Of a stretch of 64,000 nt of DNA, positions 42,278 to 51,950 are shown piece by piece. Each line of letters begins with the position of its first letter. Position 1 is the stretch's first letter. The notes beneath the pieces are model-generated. The model saw nothing but the letters and a program-made list of their open reading frames with translations. It ran no database searches and was not told the DNA's origin. This stretch comes from PALSA-612 sp963773055 (GTDB lineage: Bacteria; Actinomycetota; Thermoleophilia; Gaiellales; Gaiellaceae), in contig CAVYZL010000006.1 of assembly GCA_963773055.1 (NCBI GenBank), positions 1,488,001 to 1,552,000 on the forward strand, given 5' to 3'. The position numbers and the translations under genes were made by a program.

Positions 42278-43009
42278 ATGGCACTCCGACACACCTCTCT
42301 CACACGCGTCGACGACGCCGAGCGGGTGGGCGCGGATCCGCCGTACGACTACCCGGACTACGTCGGGACGCGGCTGCGACATCCGAAGCAGCCGCTCGTC
42401 ATCGTGCCGCACACGCTCTCCGAGGCGACCGGGCCTGTCTACGGCGAGGGCCAGGTCGGAGAGCTCGACCACGACCTCACGCGCCAGCACGCGGGCGAGC
42501 CGCTCGGGGAGCGGATCATCGTCTCGGGGCGGCTGCTCGGCTCGGACGCGAAGCCCCTTCGTGGACAGCTCGTCGAGATCTGGCAGGCGAACGCCGCCGG
42601 CCGCTACCGCCACGGCGTCGACCTGCACGACGCGCCGCTCGACCCGAACTTCTCGGGCGCGGGCCGCGCGCTGACGGACGACGACGGCCGCTACACGTTC
42701 ATCACGATCAAGCCGGGCGCGTATCCCTGGCCGAACCACCCGAACGCCTGGCGCCCGAACCACATCCACTTCTCGCTGTTCGGCCGCGACTTCACGGAGC
42801 GGCTCGTGACGCAGATGTACTTCCCGGGCGACCCCCTCTTCGAGTTCGACCCGATCTACCACTCGATCCGCGACGAGAAGGCGCGCGAGCGGCTCGTCAG
42901 CAGGTTCGACATCGAGCTGACGCGGCCGGACTGGGCGCTCGGCTACCAGTTCGACATCGTCGTCGGCGGCCGCGAGTCGACGCCGTTCGAGGAGCCTCAC
43001 GATGACTGA
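42278..43009 (+). CDS. pcaH: Protocatechuate 3,4-dioxygenase beta subunit
   Basis: 243 residues of the intradiol dioxygenase family, beta type. The N-terminal extension includes YDYPDYVGTRLRHPKQPL, the hallmark of PcaH. The Fe(III) ligands are a Tyr in ANAAGRYRHGVD, a second Tyr downstream in the INTIKPGAYPWP-like strand (here ITIKPGAYPWPN), and the HxH of WRPNHIHFSLFG. With PcaG it opens protocatechuate to 3-carboxy-cis,cis-muconate. The stop overlaps the pcaG start by eight bases. The start is ATG at 42278. No other pca genes are nearby. Confidence 0.94.
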   Translation: MALRHTSLTRVDDAERVGADPPYDYPDYVGTRLRHPKQPLVIVPHTLSEATGPVYGEGQVGELDHDLTRQHAGEPLGERIIVSGRLLGSDAKPLRGQLVEIWQANAAGRYRHGVDLHDAPLDPNFSGAGRALTDDDGRYTFITIKPGAYPWPNHPNAWRPNHIHFSLFGRDFTERLVTQMYFPGDPLFEFDPIYHSIRDEKARERLVSRFDIELTRPDWALGYQFDIVVGGRESTPFEEPHDD

Positions 43010-43571
43010 GACGCTCGAGCTGACGCCGTCGCAGACGGTCGGGCCGTACCTCGCGATCGGCCTCCACGAGACGTTCGGCCCCAACCTCGTCGCGGACGAC
43101 GATCCGCGGGCGATCCGGATCCGGGGCCAGCTGCTCGACGGGAACGGCGATCCGGTGCCGGACGGGATGGTGGAGATCTGGCAGGCGAACGCCGCCGGCC
43201 GCTACGCGCATCCAGCCGACCCGCGCGAGGAAGTCACACTCGAGGACGGCTTCACAGGCTTCGGCAGAGCGGGCACGGTCAACGACGGCTGGTTCGAGTT
43301 CGTCACGGTCAAGCCGGGCAGCGTGCCCGGGCCGGACGGGCGGACGCAGGCGCCGCACCTGCTCGTCGGCGTCTTCGCGCGCGGCGTGCTCAAGCGGCTC
43401 GTCACCCGCCTCTACTTCCCTGACGAGGCGGAGGCGAACGCCGCCGACCCAGTGCTGGCCGAGCTCGACGAGGCCGAGCGCGCGACGCTGATCGCGCAGG
43501 CGGAGGACGGCGGCTTCCGCCTCGACATCCGGATCCAGGGCGACGGCGAGACGACGTTCTTCGCCGTCTGA
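43002..43571 (+). CDS. pcaG: Protocatechuate 3,4-dioxygenase alpha subunit
   Basis: 189 residues, the smaller non-catalytic-metal subunit of protocatechuate 3,4-dioxygenase. It has LTPSQTVGPYLAIGLH at the N-terminus, then VEIWQANAAGRYAHPAD, FVTVKPGSVPGPDGRTQAPHLLVGVFARG and LVTRLYFPDE, with the iron-binding HxH replaced, as expected for PcaG. It forms the heterodimer with PcaH. The start is ATG at 43002. Confidence 0.94.
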   Translation: MTETLELTPSQTVGPYLAIGLHETFGPNLVADDDPRAIRIRGQLLDGNGDPVPDGMVEIWQANAAGRYAHPADPREEVTLEDGFTGFGRAGTVNDGWFEFVTVKPGSVPGPDGRTQAPHLLVGVFARGVLKRLVTRLYFPDEAEANAADPVLAELDEAERATLIAQAEDGGFRLDIRIQGDGETTFFAV

Positions 43572-43598
43572 CGGCGCTGCGGCGGGGGAACTGACGAG

Positions 43599-44726
43599 AT
43601 GACGATGCGCGACGCGCCGCCGTTTCGTGCCGATCACGTCGGCAGCCTGCTCCGCCCGCCGGCGCTCCTCGAGGCCCGGGAGCAACTGGCGGCAGGCCAG
43701 ATCGACGCGGCCGAGCTGCGGGCGCTCGAGGACGACGCGATCCGCGACGCCGTCAAGCTCCAGGAGGACGTCGGCCTCCGGCTCGCTACGGACGGCGAGT
43801 ATCCGGCGCGCGTCGTGGCACATGGACTTCATCTACGCGCTCGGCGGCGTCACCCGCGTGCCCGAGGAGAAGCTGACGGTGCACTTCCACTCCGAGGACG
43901 GCGACCTCGACGCGATCTTCTCGGGCATGCACGTGGACGGAAAGCTCGGGCTCGAGACGACGATCTTCGGCGACGACTTCGCGTTCCTCCGCGACGCGGT
44001 GGCGATCGAGCGTCCCCAAGCTGACGATCCCGTCGCCGAGCATGGTCCACTACCGCGGCGGGCGGGCCTCCGTCGATCCGGCCGTGTACCCGGATCTCGA
44101 TGCCTTCTGGGCCGACCTGACCGCGACGTATCGCGAGGAGATCCGGCGGCTGGGCGAGCTCGGCTGCACGTACCTCCAGCTCGACGACACGAGCCTCGCG
44201 TACATGAACGACCCCGAGCAGCGCGCATACGTCGCGTCGATCGGCGGCGACCCCGTGCACCAGCACGAGGAGTACATCCGACACATGAACGAGGCGCTCG
44301 CCGGGCGGCCCGAGGGAATGGCGGTGACGACGCATCTCTGCCGCGGGAACTACCGCTCCGCCTGGTCGGCGGAGGGCGGCTACGACTTCGTCGCCGAGAC
44401 GCTGTTCAACGAGCTCGAGGTGGACGGCTACTTTCTCGAGTGGGACGACGAGCGCTCCGGCGGGTTCGAGCCGCTCCGCTTCCTGCCGAAGGGCGACAAG
44501 CAGGTGGTGCTGGGGCTCGTGACGACGAAGCACGGAGAGCTCGAGTCGAAGGACGACGCTCAAGCGCCGGATCGAGGAGGCTGCGGCGTTCGCGCCGATC
44601 GAGCAGCTCTGCCTCTCGCCCCAGTGCGGCTTCGCGTCGACGGCGGAGGGCAACCTGCTCACGGTCGACGACGAGATCGCGAAGCTCCGCCTCGTCGTCG
44701 AGGTGGCCGATGAGGTCTGGGGCTAG
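43599..44726 (+). CDS. MetE-like cobalamin-independent methionine synthase family protein, three frameshifts
   Basis: About 372 residues after joining. The start is FRADHVGSLLRPPALLEA, then TDGEY, WHMDFIYALGGVT, the MVHYRGGRASVDPAVYPDL stretch, LGCTYLQLDDTSLAYM, VTTHLCRGNYRSAWSAEGGYD, and the zinc-site end EQLCLSPQCGFAST. This is the short MetE C-domain type (PF01717) that transfers a methyl from a folate or other donor to a thiol. Frame breaks lie near 43802 (extra C), 44014 (extra C in CCCC) and 44555. It follows pcaG by 27 bp and may share its promoter. Link to C1 from demethylation is speculative. Confidence 0.8.
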
Positions 44727-44738
44727 AGCGCTCGCCCG

Positions 44739-46346
44739 CTAGGGCTGGAACGTCTCGGAGGGTGCGACCTCGATCTCGAGCAGCAGCGGTTCGTCGCTGT
44801 CGCCGAGCCCCGGGATCACCTCGTCGAACGTCGCTTCGAGCTCATCCGGTGTCGTGACGCGGCGCGCGGGGCAGCCGAGGGACCCGGCGAGGGCGCAGAA
44901 GTCGATGTCGGGAAACGAGGGCCAGGCGCTGCCGCCGCCCTGCGCCTCCGCCAGCCGGTCCATCACCGCGTAGCCGCCGTTCTTCAGGATCACGAACAGC
45001 GGCCCGACGCCGTAGTGGGCCGCGCTCCAGAGCCCCTGGAACGAGTAGAGCGCAGATCCGTCGCCGATCGCCGCGACGACCGGGCGGCGGCGGGGGTCGC
45101 CCATGCGGATGCCGATCGCAGCGGGCAGCGCAAAGCCGAGCACGCCTGCCGCCGTGCTCACGAAGCCGAACGGCGCGCGGCCCGACAGGGCGGCGAGGAG
45201 CTCGGGGCGGCTGGACGGAGACTCCTCGAGGATGACGGCGTCCTTGGGCAGCCGCTCCGCGAGCCCGGAGAACACGTCCGCCGGGCTCAGGGGGTTATGC
45301 CGCGCGCCGGCCGGCTCGGGCGTTCGTGGCTCGGGCTGTTCCACGGCTCGCGCCACGAGGACGGCCGCGAGCTCGGCCGTCGTGGCGGGGAGCGGCGCGA
45401 GCACTGCGAGCTCCGCGCTGCTCCGGTGCGCCTCCGCCGGCTCGTCCGTCAGCACCGCGACCCGTGTGCCAGCGGGCGCGAACGAGCCGGGGATGTACGG
45501 GTACTGCCGGAACGCGTGGGCGCCGACCACGAGCACGACGTCGTGCGGGCCGAGCGTCTCGCGCAGGCGCGTTCGGTCGGCGGGGAGATGCCCGGCGAAC
45601 CGAGGGTGGTCCTGCGGGAAGCCGCCCCGCGAGCCGAACGACTCCTGCCACACGGGCGCGCCGAGCTTGTCGGCGATCTCGCCGAGCGCCGCCCACGTCA
45701 CCTCGTCGTCCGCCCCCGACCCGGCGACGATCGCCGGCCGCTCGGCGGTCTCGAGCATGGCCGCGAGCGCCGCGACCGCGGCCGGATCGGCGGCGGCCGA
45801 GCGCACGAGCGTGTCGGGCGCGGCGATCGGCTCGTCCTCGTCGCTCGCGGGCTCGAGCCAGTCGTCCATCGGGACGATCACGAGCGCCGGCCCGCGCGCC
45901 GTCGTCGCCTCATGCCAGGCGCGGCTGATCGAGCCGGGAAGCTGCTGAGGGCGGATCGGCTGCTCGACCCAGACGGGGTAGTCCCCCGCGAGCCCCAGGA
46001 GCCGCCCGGCGAGGAACGGCTCGTGCGCAAGATGCCGCCGATCCTGCTGGCCGACGAGGATCACGAGCGGCGCCCGGTTGACGCGTGCGGTCGCGATCGC
46101 CGCGACGGCGTTGCCGAGCCCCGCAGCCGTGTGCAGGAGCGCGATCGCGGGCTCCGAGCGGACGAGCGCGTAGCCGGTCGCAATGCCGACGACCGACGAC
46201 TCGTGGAGCGCGAGCACGAACTCGAAGTCGTCCGGGAGGCCGACGAGAAACGGCACCTCGGTCGAGCCGGGATTCGCGAACAGCGTCGTCAGGTCGCGCT
46301 CGCGCAGCACGTCGAGCGCGGCGTCGCGAACGGTTCTGGTCGCCAC
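44739..46346 (-). CDS. Benzoylformate decarboxylase-like ThDP enzyme
   Basis: 535 residues with the three-domain layout of ThDP decarboxylases. It has NPGSTEVPFL (position of the BFD active-site serine), LHESSVVGIATGYALV with the ThDP-activating glutamate, a middle domain, and the ThDP motif GDGSALYSFQGLWSAAHYGVGP ending NGGYAVMDRL. These features match benzoylformate decarboxylase more than acetolactate synthase. It would decarboxylate a 2-oxo acid, possibly aromatic. It lies 17 bp after the HAD gene and is the last gene of the operon that starts at 51906. Confidence 0.88.
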   Translation of the reverse strand: MATRTVRDAALDVLRERDLTTLFANPGSTEVPFLVGLPDDFEFVLALHESSVVGIATGYALVRSEPAIALLHTAAGLGNAVAAIATARVNRAPLVILVGQQDRRHLAHEPFLAGRLLGLAGDYPVWVEQPIRPQQLPGSISRAWHEATTARGPALVIVPMDDWLEPASDEDEPIAAPDTLVRSAAADPAAVAALAAMLETAERPAIVAGSGADDEVTWAALGEIADKLGAPVWQESFGSRGGFPQDHPRFAGHLPADRTRLRETLGPHDVVLVVGAHAFRQYPYIPGSFAPAGTRVAVLTDEPAEAHRSSAELAVLAPLPATTAELAAVLVARAVEQPEPRTPEPAGARHNPLSPADVFSGLAERLPKDAVILEESPSSRPELLAALSGRAPFGFVSTAAGVLGFALPAAIGIRMGDPRRRPVVAAIGDGSALYSFQGLWSAAHYGVGPLFVILKNGGYAVMDRLAEAQGGGSAWPSFPDIDFCALAGSLGCPARRVTTPDELEATFDEVIPGLGDSDEPLLLEIEVAPSETFQP

Positions 46347-46363
46347 GACGCCGACCCTACCGC

Positions 46364-47176
46364 CTACAGCGCGTCGAGCAACTCGGCGACGCCGTCGACC
46401 ACTGCGTCGGGCCGCTGGTCTTCGGGAATGGCGTCCCGCGAGACGCCACCCGATGTCCCGCTCCGCACGAGGATCGTCCGGGCGCCGCCGAGCCGCCCGA
46501 GCGCGACGTCCATCGTGTAGTCGTCGCCCATCACGAGCAGGTCCTCGGTCGGCAGGCCGAGCCGGTCGCGAATCGCCTCGAGCGCGGCCTCCGAGGGCTT
46601 GCCGACGATCGTCGGCTCCTTCCCCGACGCCTTCGCGAGCGCCGCCGTCAGCATCGCGCCGCGGGAGAAGATCGGGCCGTTCGCGCCCGCGTAGGACGCC
46701 GCGTAGCTCGCCGTCAGGAGCACGGCGCCGTCGAGCAATGCGCGCGCCGCCCGCTCGAGATCGGTGAAATCGACCGCGTCGACGTGCCCGACGAAGACCG
46801 CGGCGACGTCCTCGTCCTCCTCCCCGGCGAACGCCACGCCTCCGTCTGCGAGCTGACCCCGCGCCGTGGGGTTGAGAAATGCGTGGATCGCGTGCCCCGG
46901 GTGGTGCGTCCGCAGGTGGAACTGGACGCTGTCGAGCGGCGTCAGCACCTCGCCGTCGCGGACGTCGAGACCGGCCGCGCGCACCTCGGCGCCGAAGCTG
47001 TCGGACGGCGCGGAAGCGCCGTTCGTGAACAGGACGAATGGCCGTCCGGACGCGCGGATCTTCTCCAACGCCTCGACGGCGCCGGGCTGGACGTGCATCG
47101 TCTGCCCTTCTCGGTGGACGAGCGTTCCGTCGATGTCGAAGACGAAGCCGCGGACGGCGGTGAGGTCAAGATCCAC
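46364..47176 (-). CDS. HAD-IIA phosphatase (NagD-like)
   Basis: 270 residues of the HAD IIA group. Motif I is VFDIDGTLVHREGQ, motif II FVLFTNGASAPSD, motif III lysine in TIVGKPSEAALEAI and motif IV LLVMGDDYTMDVALGR. The C2 cap is in between. It would hydrolyse a phosphate ester. The GTG start at 47176 overlaps the end of the carboxyltransferase gene. Because the operon begins with a phosphotransferase, it might dephosphorylate a pathway intermediate; this is inference. Confidence 0.88.
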   Translation of the reverse strand: MDLDLTAVRGFVFDIDGTLVHREGQTMHVQPGAVEALEKIRASGRPFVLFTNGASAPSDSFGAEVRAAGLDVRDGEVLTPLDSVQFHLRTHHPGHAIHAFLNPTARGQLADGGVAFAGEEDEDVAAVFVGHVDAVDFTDLERAARALLDGAVLLTASYAASYAGANGPIFSRGAMLTAALAKASGKEPTIVGKPSEAALEAIRDRLGLPTEDLLVMGDDYTMDVALGRLGGARTILVRSGTSGGVSRDAIPEDQRPDAVVDGVAELLDAL

Positions 47177-48641
47177 GGCGCCACTCCACGACGTCGCCGC
47201 CCTTCTCGACACGGACATCAAGCACGGACATCCGCTTCTCGAGCTCCTCGAACAGAGTCTCGACCGGCTCCCGGCGCCGAGGCGGAGGTGCGGCTGCGGG
47301 AGCCACGTCTCCGATTTGCCGCATCGCGTCCACCTGCTCCGGCGGCATCGTCAGCCGCAGCAGCAGCTCCTCGTCGGAGATCCGCGTGCCGAAGCGCGCC
47401 CGGGCATCCTCGAGATGGAGCGGCTCGAGGTGTGCGAGCTCCTGCACCCGCGGCAGCGAGAGCACCCTCGCGGCGACCGCAGGATCGACGGGGGCCGCCG
47501 GATCGCCGTAGTGGCCGAGGAAGTAGCGAACGGTCTCGTCGGAGACGTTCGACCAGCGCTCGCCGTCGATCACGTTCCGCACGGCCTGCGTGGCGACGAA
47601 CTGCGAGACGGGCGTGACGATGATCGGGTAGCCCATCTCCGCGCGGACGCGTCCGACCTCCTCCAGCACGGCGTCGAACAGCTCGGGCCGCCGCAGCTCC
47701 TCGAGCATCCGCTTCGTCGTCGACACCATCCCGCCCGCGAGCTGGTGGTGGTAGTAGGTCGCATCGAACTCCTGCGGCTCGCCGATCGGCAGATCTCGCT
47801 CGTCGGCGATCGCGCGGAAGTGCGCCGCCGCCTCGTCGATCGCGTCGAGATCGAGCGCGTGGGCGAAGCCCTCGGCCTGCAGGTCGCGGATAGTCGTCTC
47901 GACGGCTGGGTTCGACGTGCCGCGGGCGAGCGGCCCGATCGCCGTGTGCAGGACGTCGAAGCCGGCATGGAGCCCCTCGACGTAGACGAACGGCGCGAGC
48001 CCGATCGTCGTGTGGCTGTGCAGCTCGATCGGGCGCTCGCCGGCCGCGGCGGCGAAGTGCGGCGCGAGCTCGCGCACGGCCGCCTGCGTCGAGCAGGCCG
48101 CCGGGATCCTTGAGGTAGAGCCGGTCCATGTCGGGGCAATCGGCGAGCGCCGCCGCCCGCTCGGCGTAGTACGCGTGCGTGTGGACGTCCGAGATCGAGT
48201 ACGTCAGGCCGATCACCACCTCCTCGACGCCCTCCTGCTTCGCGACCGCGGCCATCCGGCGCAGCCGCGTCGGGTCGTTCGACGGGTCGGCGATCTGGAA
48301 GCGGCGGATCCCGTTCCGCGCCACGCAGCGGAAGGCGAGCCGCATCACCTCCTCGTCCGCCGGCGTCCACGTGATGAAGCGCATGCCCGTCGTGATGAAG
48401 CTGAGCGGCGTGTTCGGCATCGCCGCGCTGACGAGCCGCGTCCGCTCCCACGGGTCCTCCTGGTGGAAGCGGACTGCGACGCCCATGTGCGTGCTCGACG
48501 TGAAGTCCGCGGCGTGGAAGCCGATCCGGTCGAGCGTCGGCGCGATCGCGACGATGTCCGCGTCCGCAGGCCCGTCGCGCTCCAGAGGCTCTGGTTTCCG
48601 TCGCGCGTCGTCGTGTCGACGATGCCGATCGTGCGGGTCAC
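47166..48641 (-). CDS. Biotin-dependent carboxyltransferase (oxaloacetate decarboxylase alpha/pyruvate carboxylase B type), two frameshifts
   Basis: About 492 residues after joining. The opening IGIVDTTTRDGNQSLWSATGL gives the metal-binding Asp of the TIM-barrel HMGL-like domain. After a one-base deletion near 48565 it continues ADIVAIAPTLDRIGF ... FQIADPSNDPTRLRRM ... LYLKDPGGLLD (site of the carbamylated lysine). After a second shift near 48090 come ELHSHTTIGLAP, with the two metal histidines, and a conserved carboxyltransferase C-domain. It would move CO2 between biotin and a keto acid or other acceptor. The GTG start overlaps the BCCP stop by four bases. Confidence 0.85.
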
Positions 48642-49029
48642 GCGTCGTCCTCCACGATGCGGAAGAGCGGCGCGCCGTACTCGACGAGCTCGGCGTTCTC
48701 GACACAGATCTCCGCGATCGTGCCCGCGACGCCGGCGGGGATCGGGTTCATCATCTTCATCACCTCGATCAGGCAGACGACCGTTTCCGCCTCGACGCGC
48801 GTGCCGACGTCGACGAACGGCGCCGCTCCGGGCGCCGGAGCGCGGTAGAACGTCCCGAGGATCGGCGCGACGATCGTCAGCGCCCCCTCCTCGGATGCGG
48901 GCTGGACAGGCTCGGCCTCGCGGATCACCGTCAGCGTGAACGCCTCCGTCTCGACCCGGAGCTCCTCGCCCCCTCGGACTCGTCGATCAGCCGCAGGATC
49001 TCGCGGACGTCGTCCTCGTCGAGCGGCAC
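48638..49029 (-). CDS. Biotin carboxyl carrier protein, one frameshift
   Basis: About 130 residues. The N-terminal helix DEDDVREILRLIDESEG is followed by a G-run indel near 48970, then ELRVETEAFTLTVIREAEP, and a biotinyl domain with LGTFYRAPAPGAAPFVDVG and the biotin-acceptor lysine in IEVMKMMNPIPAG, ending AELVEYGAPLFRI. This is the AccB type. It would carry CO2 for the adjacent carboxyltransferase. A biotin carboxylase gene is not in the window. Confidence 0.87.
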
Positions 49030-49032
49030 GCC

Positions 49033-50096
49033 TCACGCGTCCTTCGGCCGGTCCTGCGTGGCGCCGAACGTGCTCATCACGAGCGACAGCGCCGAGCCCG
49101 ATAGCGGCGTGGACGCCTGCGGCCGCGCGGTCACGGGCCGCGCCTGGAGGACGACGAGCGACTCGGGCAGACGACCGGCCGCGCGCGAGCGCCCACTCGA
49201 CGTCCTGGTGTGAGCCGAAGTGCCGCTCGACGCGCTTCGCGACCTCGACGAGCGCCGCGAGCTCCTCCTCGCCGAGGCACGGCTCGTCCTGCCGGTCGGC
49301 CGCGACCTCGACACGCACCGTCCCGCTGTCCATCCGCGTCCGGCACGTACTCGACGTGCTTCGCGCTGATCTCCCGGCGCACCACTTCGCCGGTGACCTT
49401 GCTGACGAGGTAGTCGTCCGGCGTCACCTCGCCGCCGACGACGGCGAGCCCGAGCCCCCAGCTCGCGTTGACCGCGACCATGCTCGGGTCGCCGCTCACC
49501 GGGTTGCACGTGAAGAGGACGCCCGACACCTCCGCGTCGACCATCAGCTGCACGGTCACGCCCATCGCCGGCCCTGCGTCGGCGGCGCCGAGTCTCGCGC
49601 GGTAGCTCATCGCCCGCGGCGTATAGAGGCTGACCCAGCAGTCGCGCACGGCGTCGCAGACCTGCGCCGCGCCCCGCACCCAGAGGAAGCTCTCCTGCTG
49701 CCCGGCGAAGGTCGCCTCGGCGCTGTCCTCGCCGATCGCGCTCGAGCGGACGGCGACCGGCGGCTCATCGCCGCCGAGCGCGGCGTAGCCGGCGACGATC
49801 TCGGCGCGCACCTCCTCCGGCAGCGGTGCGAAGCGCATCGCCTCGTCGATCGCCTTCGCCGCGGCCGCGACCGCCTCGACGTCGCCGCCAGCGGCGCGCT
49901 CCTCGGACGCGGCGATCAGCCCGCCGAGCCCCGCGCCGTCGACGAACGCGCGAAAGGCGTCCGCGCTGACCGCGAACCCGTCCGGGACGGGGATGTCGGC
50001 CGCGAGCAGGTCGCCGAGGTTCGCGCTCTTGCCGCCGAACGCGCCCTCGTCGGTTCGCCGGAGATCGGCCAGGGGACGCGTGAACGCCGCGGTCAT
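49033..50096 (-). CDS. PEP synthase/PPDK N-terminal-type ATP-grasp subunit, two frameshifts
   Basis: About 355 residues equal to the ATP-binding third of PEP synthase or PPDK (PF01326): FGGKSANLGDLLAADIPVPDGFAV, then PPVAVRSSAIGEDSAEATFAGQQESFLWV, DCWVSLYTPRAMSYRA, MVDAEVSGVLFTCNP and the late ALVEVAKRVERHFGSHQDVEWA, QARPVTARP. Shifts near 49337 and 49175 break the last 100 residues. The protein ends before any phosphohistidine domain, which is encoded separately upstream (50093-51906). This split matches the ATP-binding subunit of phenylphosphate synthase of Thauera. The start ATG overlaps the preceding stop (ATGA). Confidence 0.85.
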
Positions 50097-51906
50097 GCGT
50101 CGAGGATCGTGACCACGCCCGTCGAGCCGTCGACGCGGATCCTCTGTCCCGTCGCGATCTCCGCCGTCGCCCGCCCGGTGCCGACGACCGCAGGCAGCCC
50201 GAACTCGCGGCAGACGATCGCGGCGTGGGACATGACGCCGCCGATGTCCGTCACGACGGCCTGGATGTTCGAGAAGATCGGCGCCCAGGCGGGGGACGTG
50301 ATCGGGCAGACGAGGATGTCGCCGTCCCGCACGCTCGTCAGCTCCTCGGCGGTGATCACCACCCGTGCGATGCCCTCGACCGTTCCGGGCGACGCGGGGG
50401 CGCCCGTCAACGTGCCTCCGCCCTCCTCCGCGTGCGCCCAGGCCTGCGACGCGCTCGGTCGTGACGCCCCAGAGCATGATCGACATCGGGTCCGTGATCG
50501 CCTCCGGCGCCACGCCGAGCGCGGGCGGCGGCGTCCAGTCCGCGAGCTTCGTCGAGCAGCTCCTTCCGCCGCTTGACGATCGGCGGCCAGTGCGCCGGCC
50601 CGAGCGGCGCGCCACCCGTTGCCCACGTGAGCAGCAGCTCGTCGAGCGCCATCGCGACCTCGTGGCGGCCGAGGTTGAAGACGTCCTCGCCGTCCTCGAG
50701 GAAGCCGTGGTGCGCAAGTAGCGCCCCGAATTCCCGAAGCTTGTTCCACCAGCGCGTCAGGAACCAGTAGTCGCAGAAGAACTTGTGCTCCTCCACGTAG
50801 GGAAAGACCATGCGGGACAGCCCGAGCAGCTCGTTGAACGTCTTCCGCACGTCCTCGTCGAGGAGCGACTCGTACTCGTCGGCGAGGCGGTCCCGCTCAC
50901 GCTCGATCTCCTCCGTCGGGCGCTCCGAGAGGTCGCCGTCCGCAAGTGCGCGGATGTAGCCGGCGATCGACGCGTACGGGATACTCGGGTCGTCGTACCA
51001 GCTGCGGTAGTAGTGGTAGAGCCCGTCGCCGGTGGCCATGTTGAACCACGGGATCCTTCGTCCGCTCGAGCTCCTCGAGCCACGCGCGGCCGGCGTCCGA
51101 CTCGCCGAGCTGCCGCGTCGATTCCGCCGGCGTGCGGCCTTCGGCGAACGCGCCGTCGACCTCCGTCTCGATCGCGAGCTTCGCGAGGCGGAGCAGCTCA
51201 CCGCTCGGCTTGAACAGGATCACGTCGATGCCGGCGACCATCTGCGCGATGTGCTGCTCGGGGATGTCCGGGCAACGCGCTCTTGCAGAAGTCGGAGAAC
51301 GTGACGTAGGCGCCGTAGCCGAGCAGCAGGAGCTCGAAGTGGTGCTGCCACATCAGGTCGCCGCAGCGGAGCGTCCGGCTGTACGCGGTGAGCACGTCGA
51401 CAACGGTCGTGTTGCGGTCGTCCTCCAGCATGAGCGCGTCCGGCTCGTACTCGGGGAGCTCGGGCACGGGGAGGTTCGTGATCTCGTCGATCAGCGCCTC
51501 CATCTTCTGCTTCCAGCCGGCGTACAGCTCCTCCCAATGCTCGAAGTAGTAGCCAGCACGGCGCTGGAAGTAGTCCACGCGCTCAGCGATCTTCTCGGGG
51601 TCGGTGACCGGGTTCCCGGAGATGTAGACGTAGCCGTTGACGATGCGGTAGTCGATGCCCATCGCCGGCGGCACGGCGAAGAAGCGGTTCTGCCACTCGC
51701 CGACCGCCTGGTACGGCGCGTCGATGCACTGGACGTCGAACGACGGCATCGGCACCGGGAAGTGCATCGAGTTCCAGAACCAGAACCGGTTCTCGTCGGC
51801 CTCGCGCCGGGACTCGTGCGAAGAGCGTGTAGTACGGGTACATCTCCTCCCAGCCGTCGCAGCCTTCCGGCGTCGCGATCTCGTAGGGGCTGGGAAAGGC
51901 GCTCAT
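50093..51906 (-). CDS. PEP-utilising-enzyme phosphohistidine subunit, five frameshifts
   Basis: About 604 residues after joining. The N-terminus has GCDGWEEMYPYYTLFA and later FFAVPPAMGIDYRIVNGYVYISG and GYYFEHWEELYAGWKQKM. A long helical part follows, with VRKTFNELLGLSRMVFPYVEEHKFFCDYWFL read in shorter pieces. The C-terminal mobile domain carries the phosphoryl-accepting His in GGVMSHAAIVCRE, followed by GLPAVVGTG. Breaks lie near 51820, 51268, 51058, 50530 and 50450. The layout (about 70 kDa, His near residue 560) matches the alpha subunit of phenylphosphate synthase. It is first gene of the operon; ATG at 51906 with GAGGAGACG. Confidence 0.82.
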
Positions 51907-51950
51907 CTCGTCTCCTCGGTCGGTGGCCAGGGCCTGTATACAACACCGCG

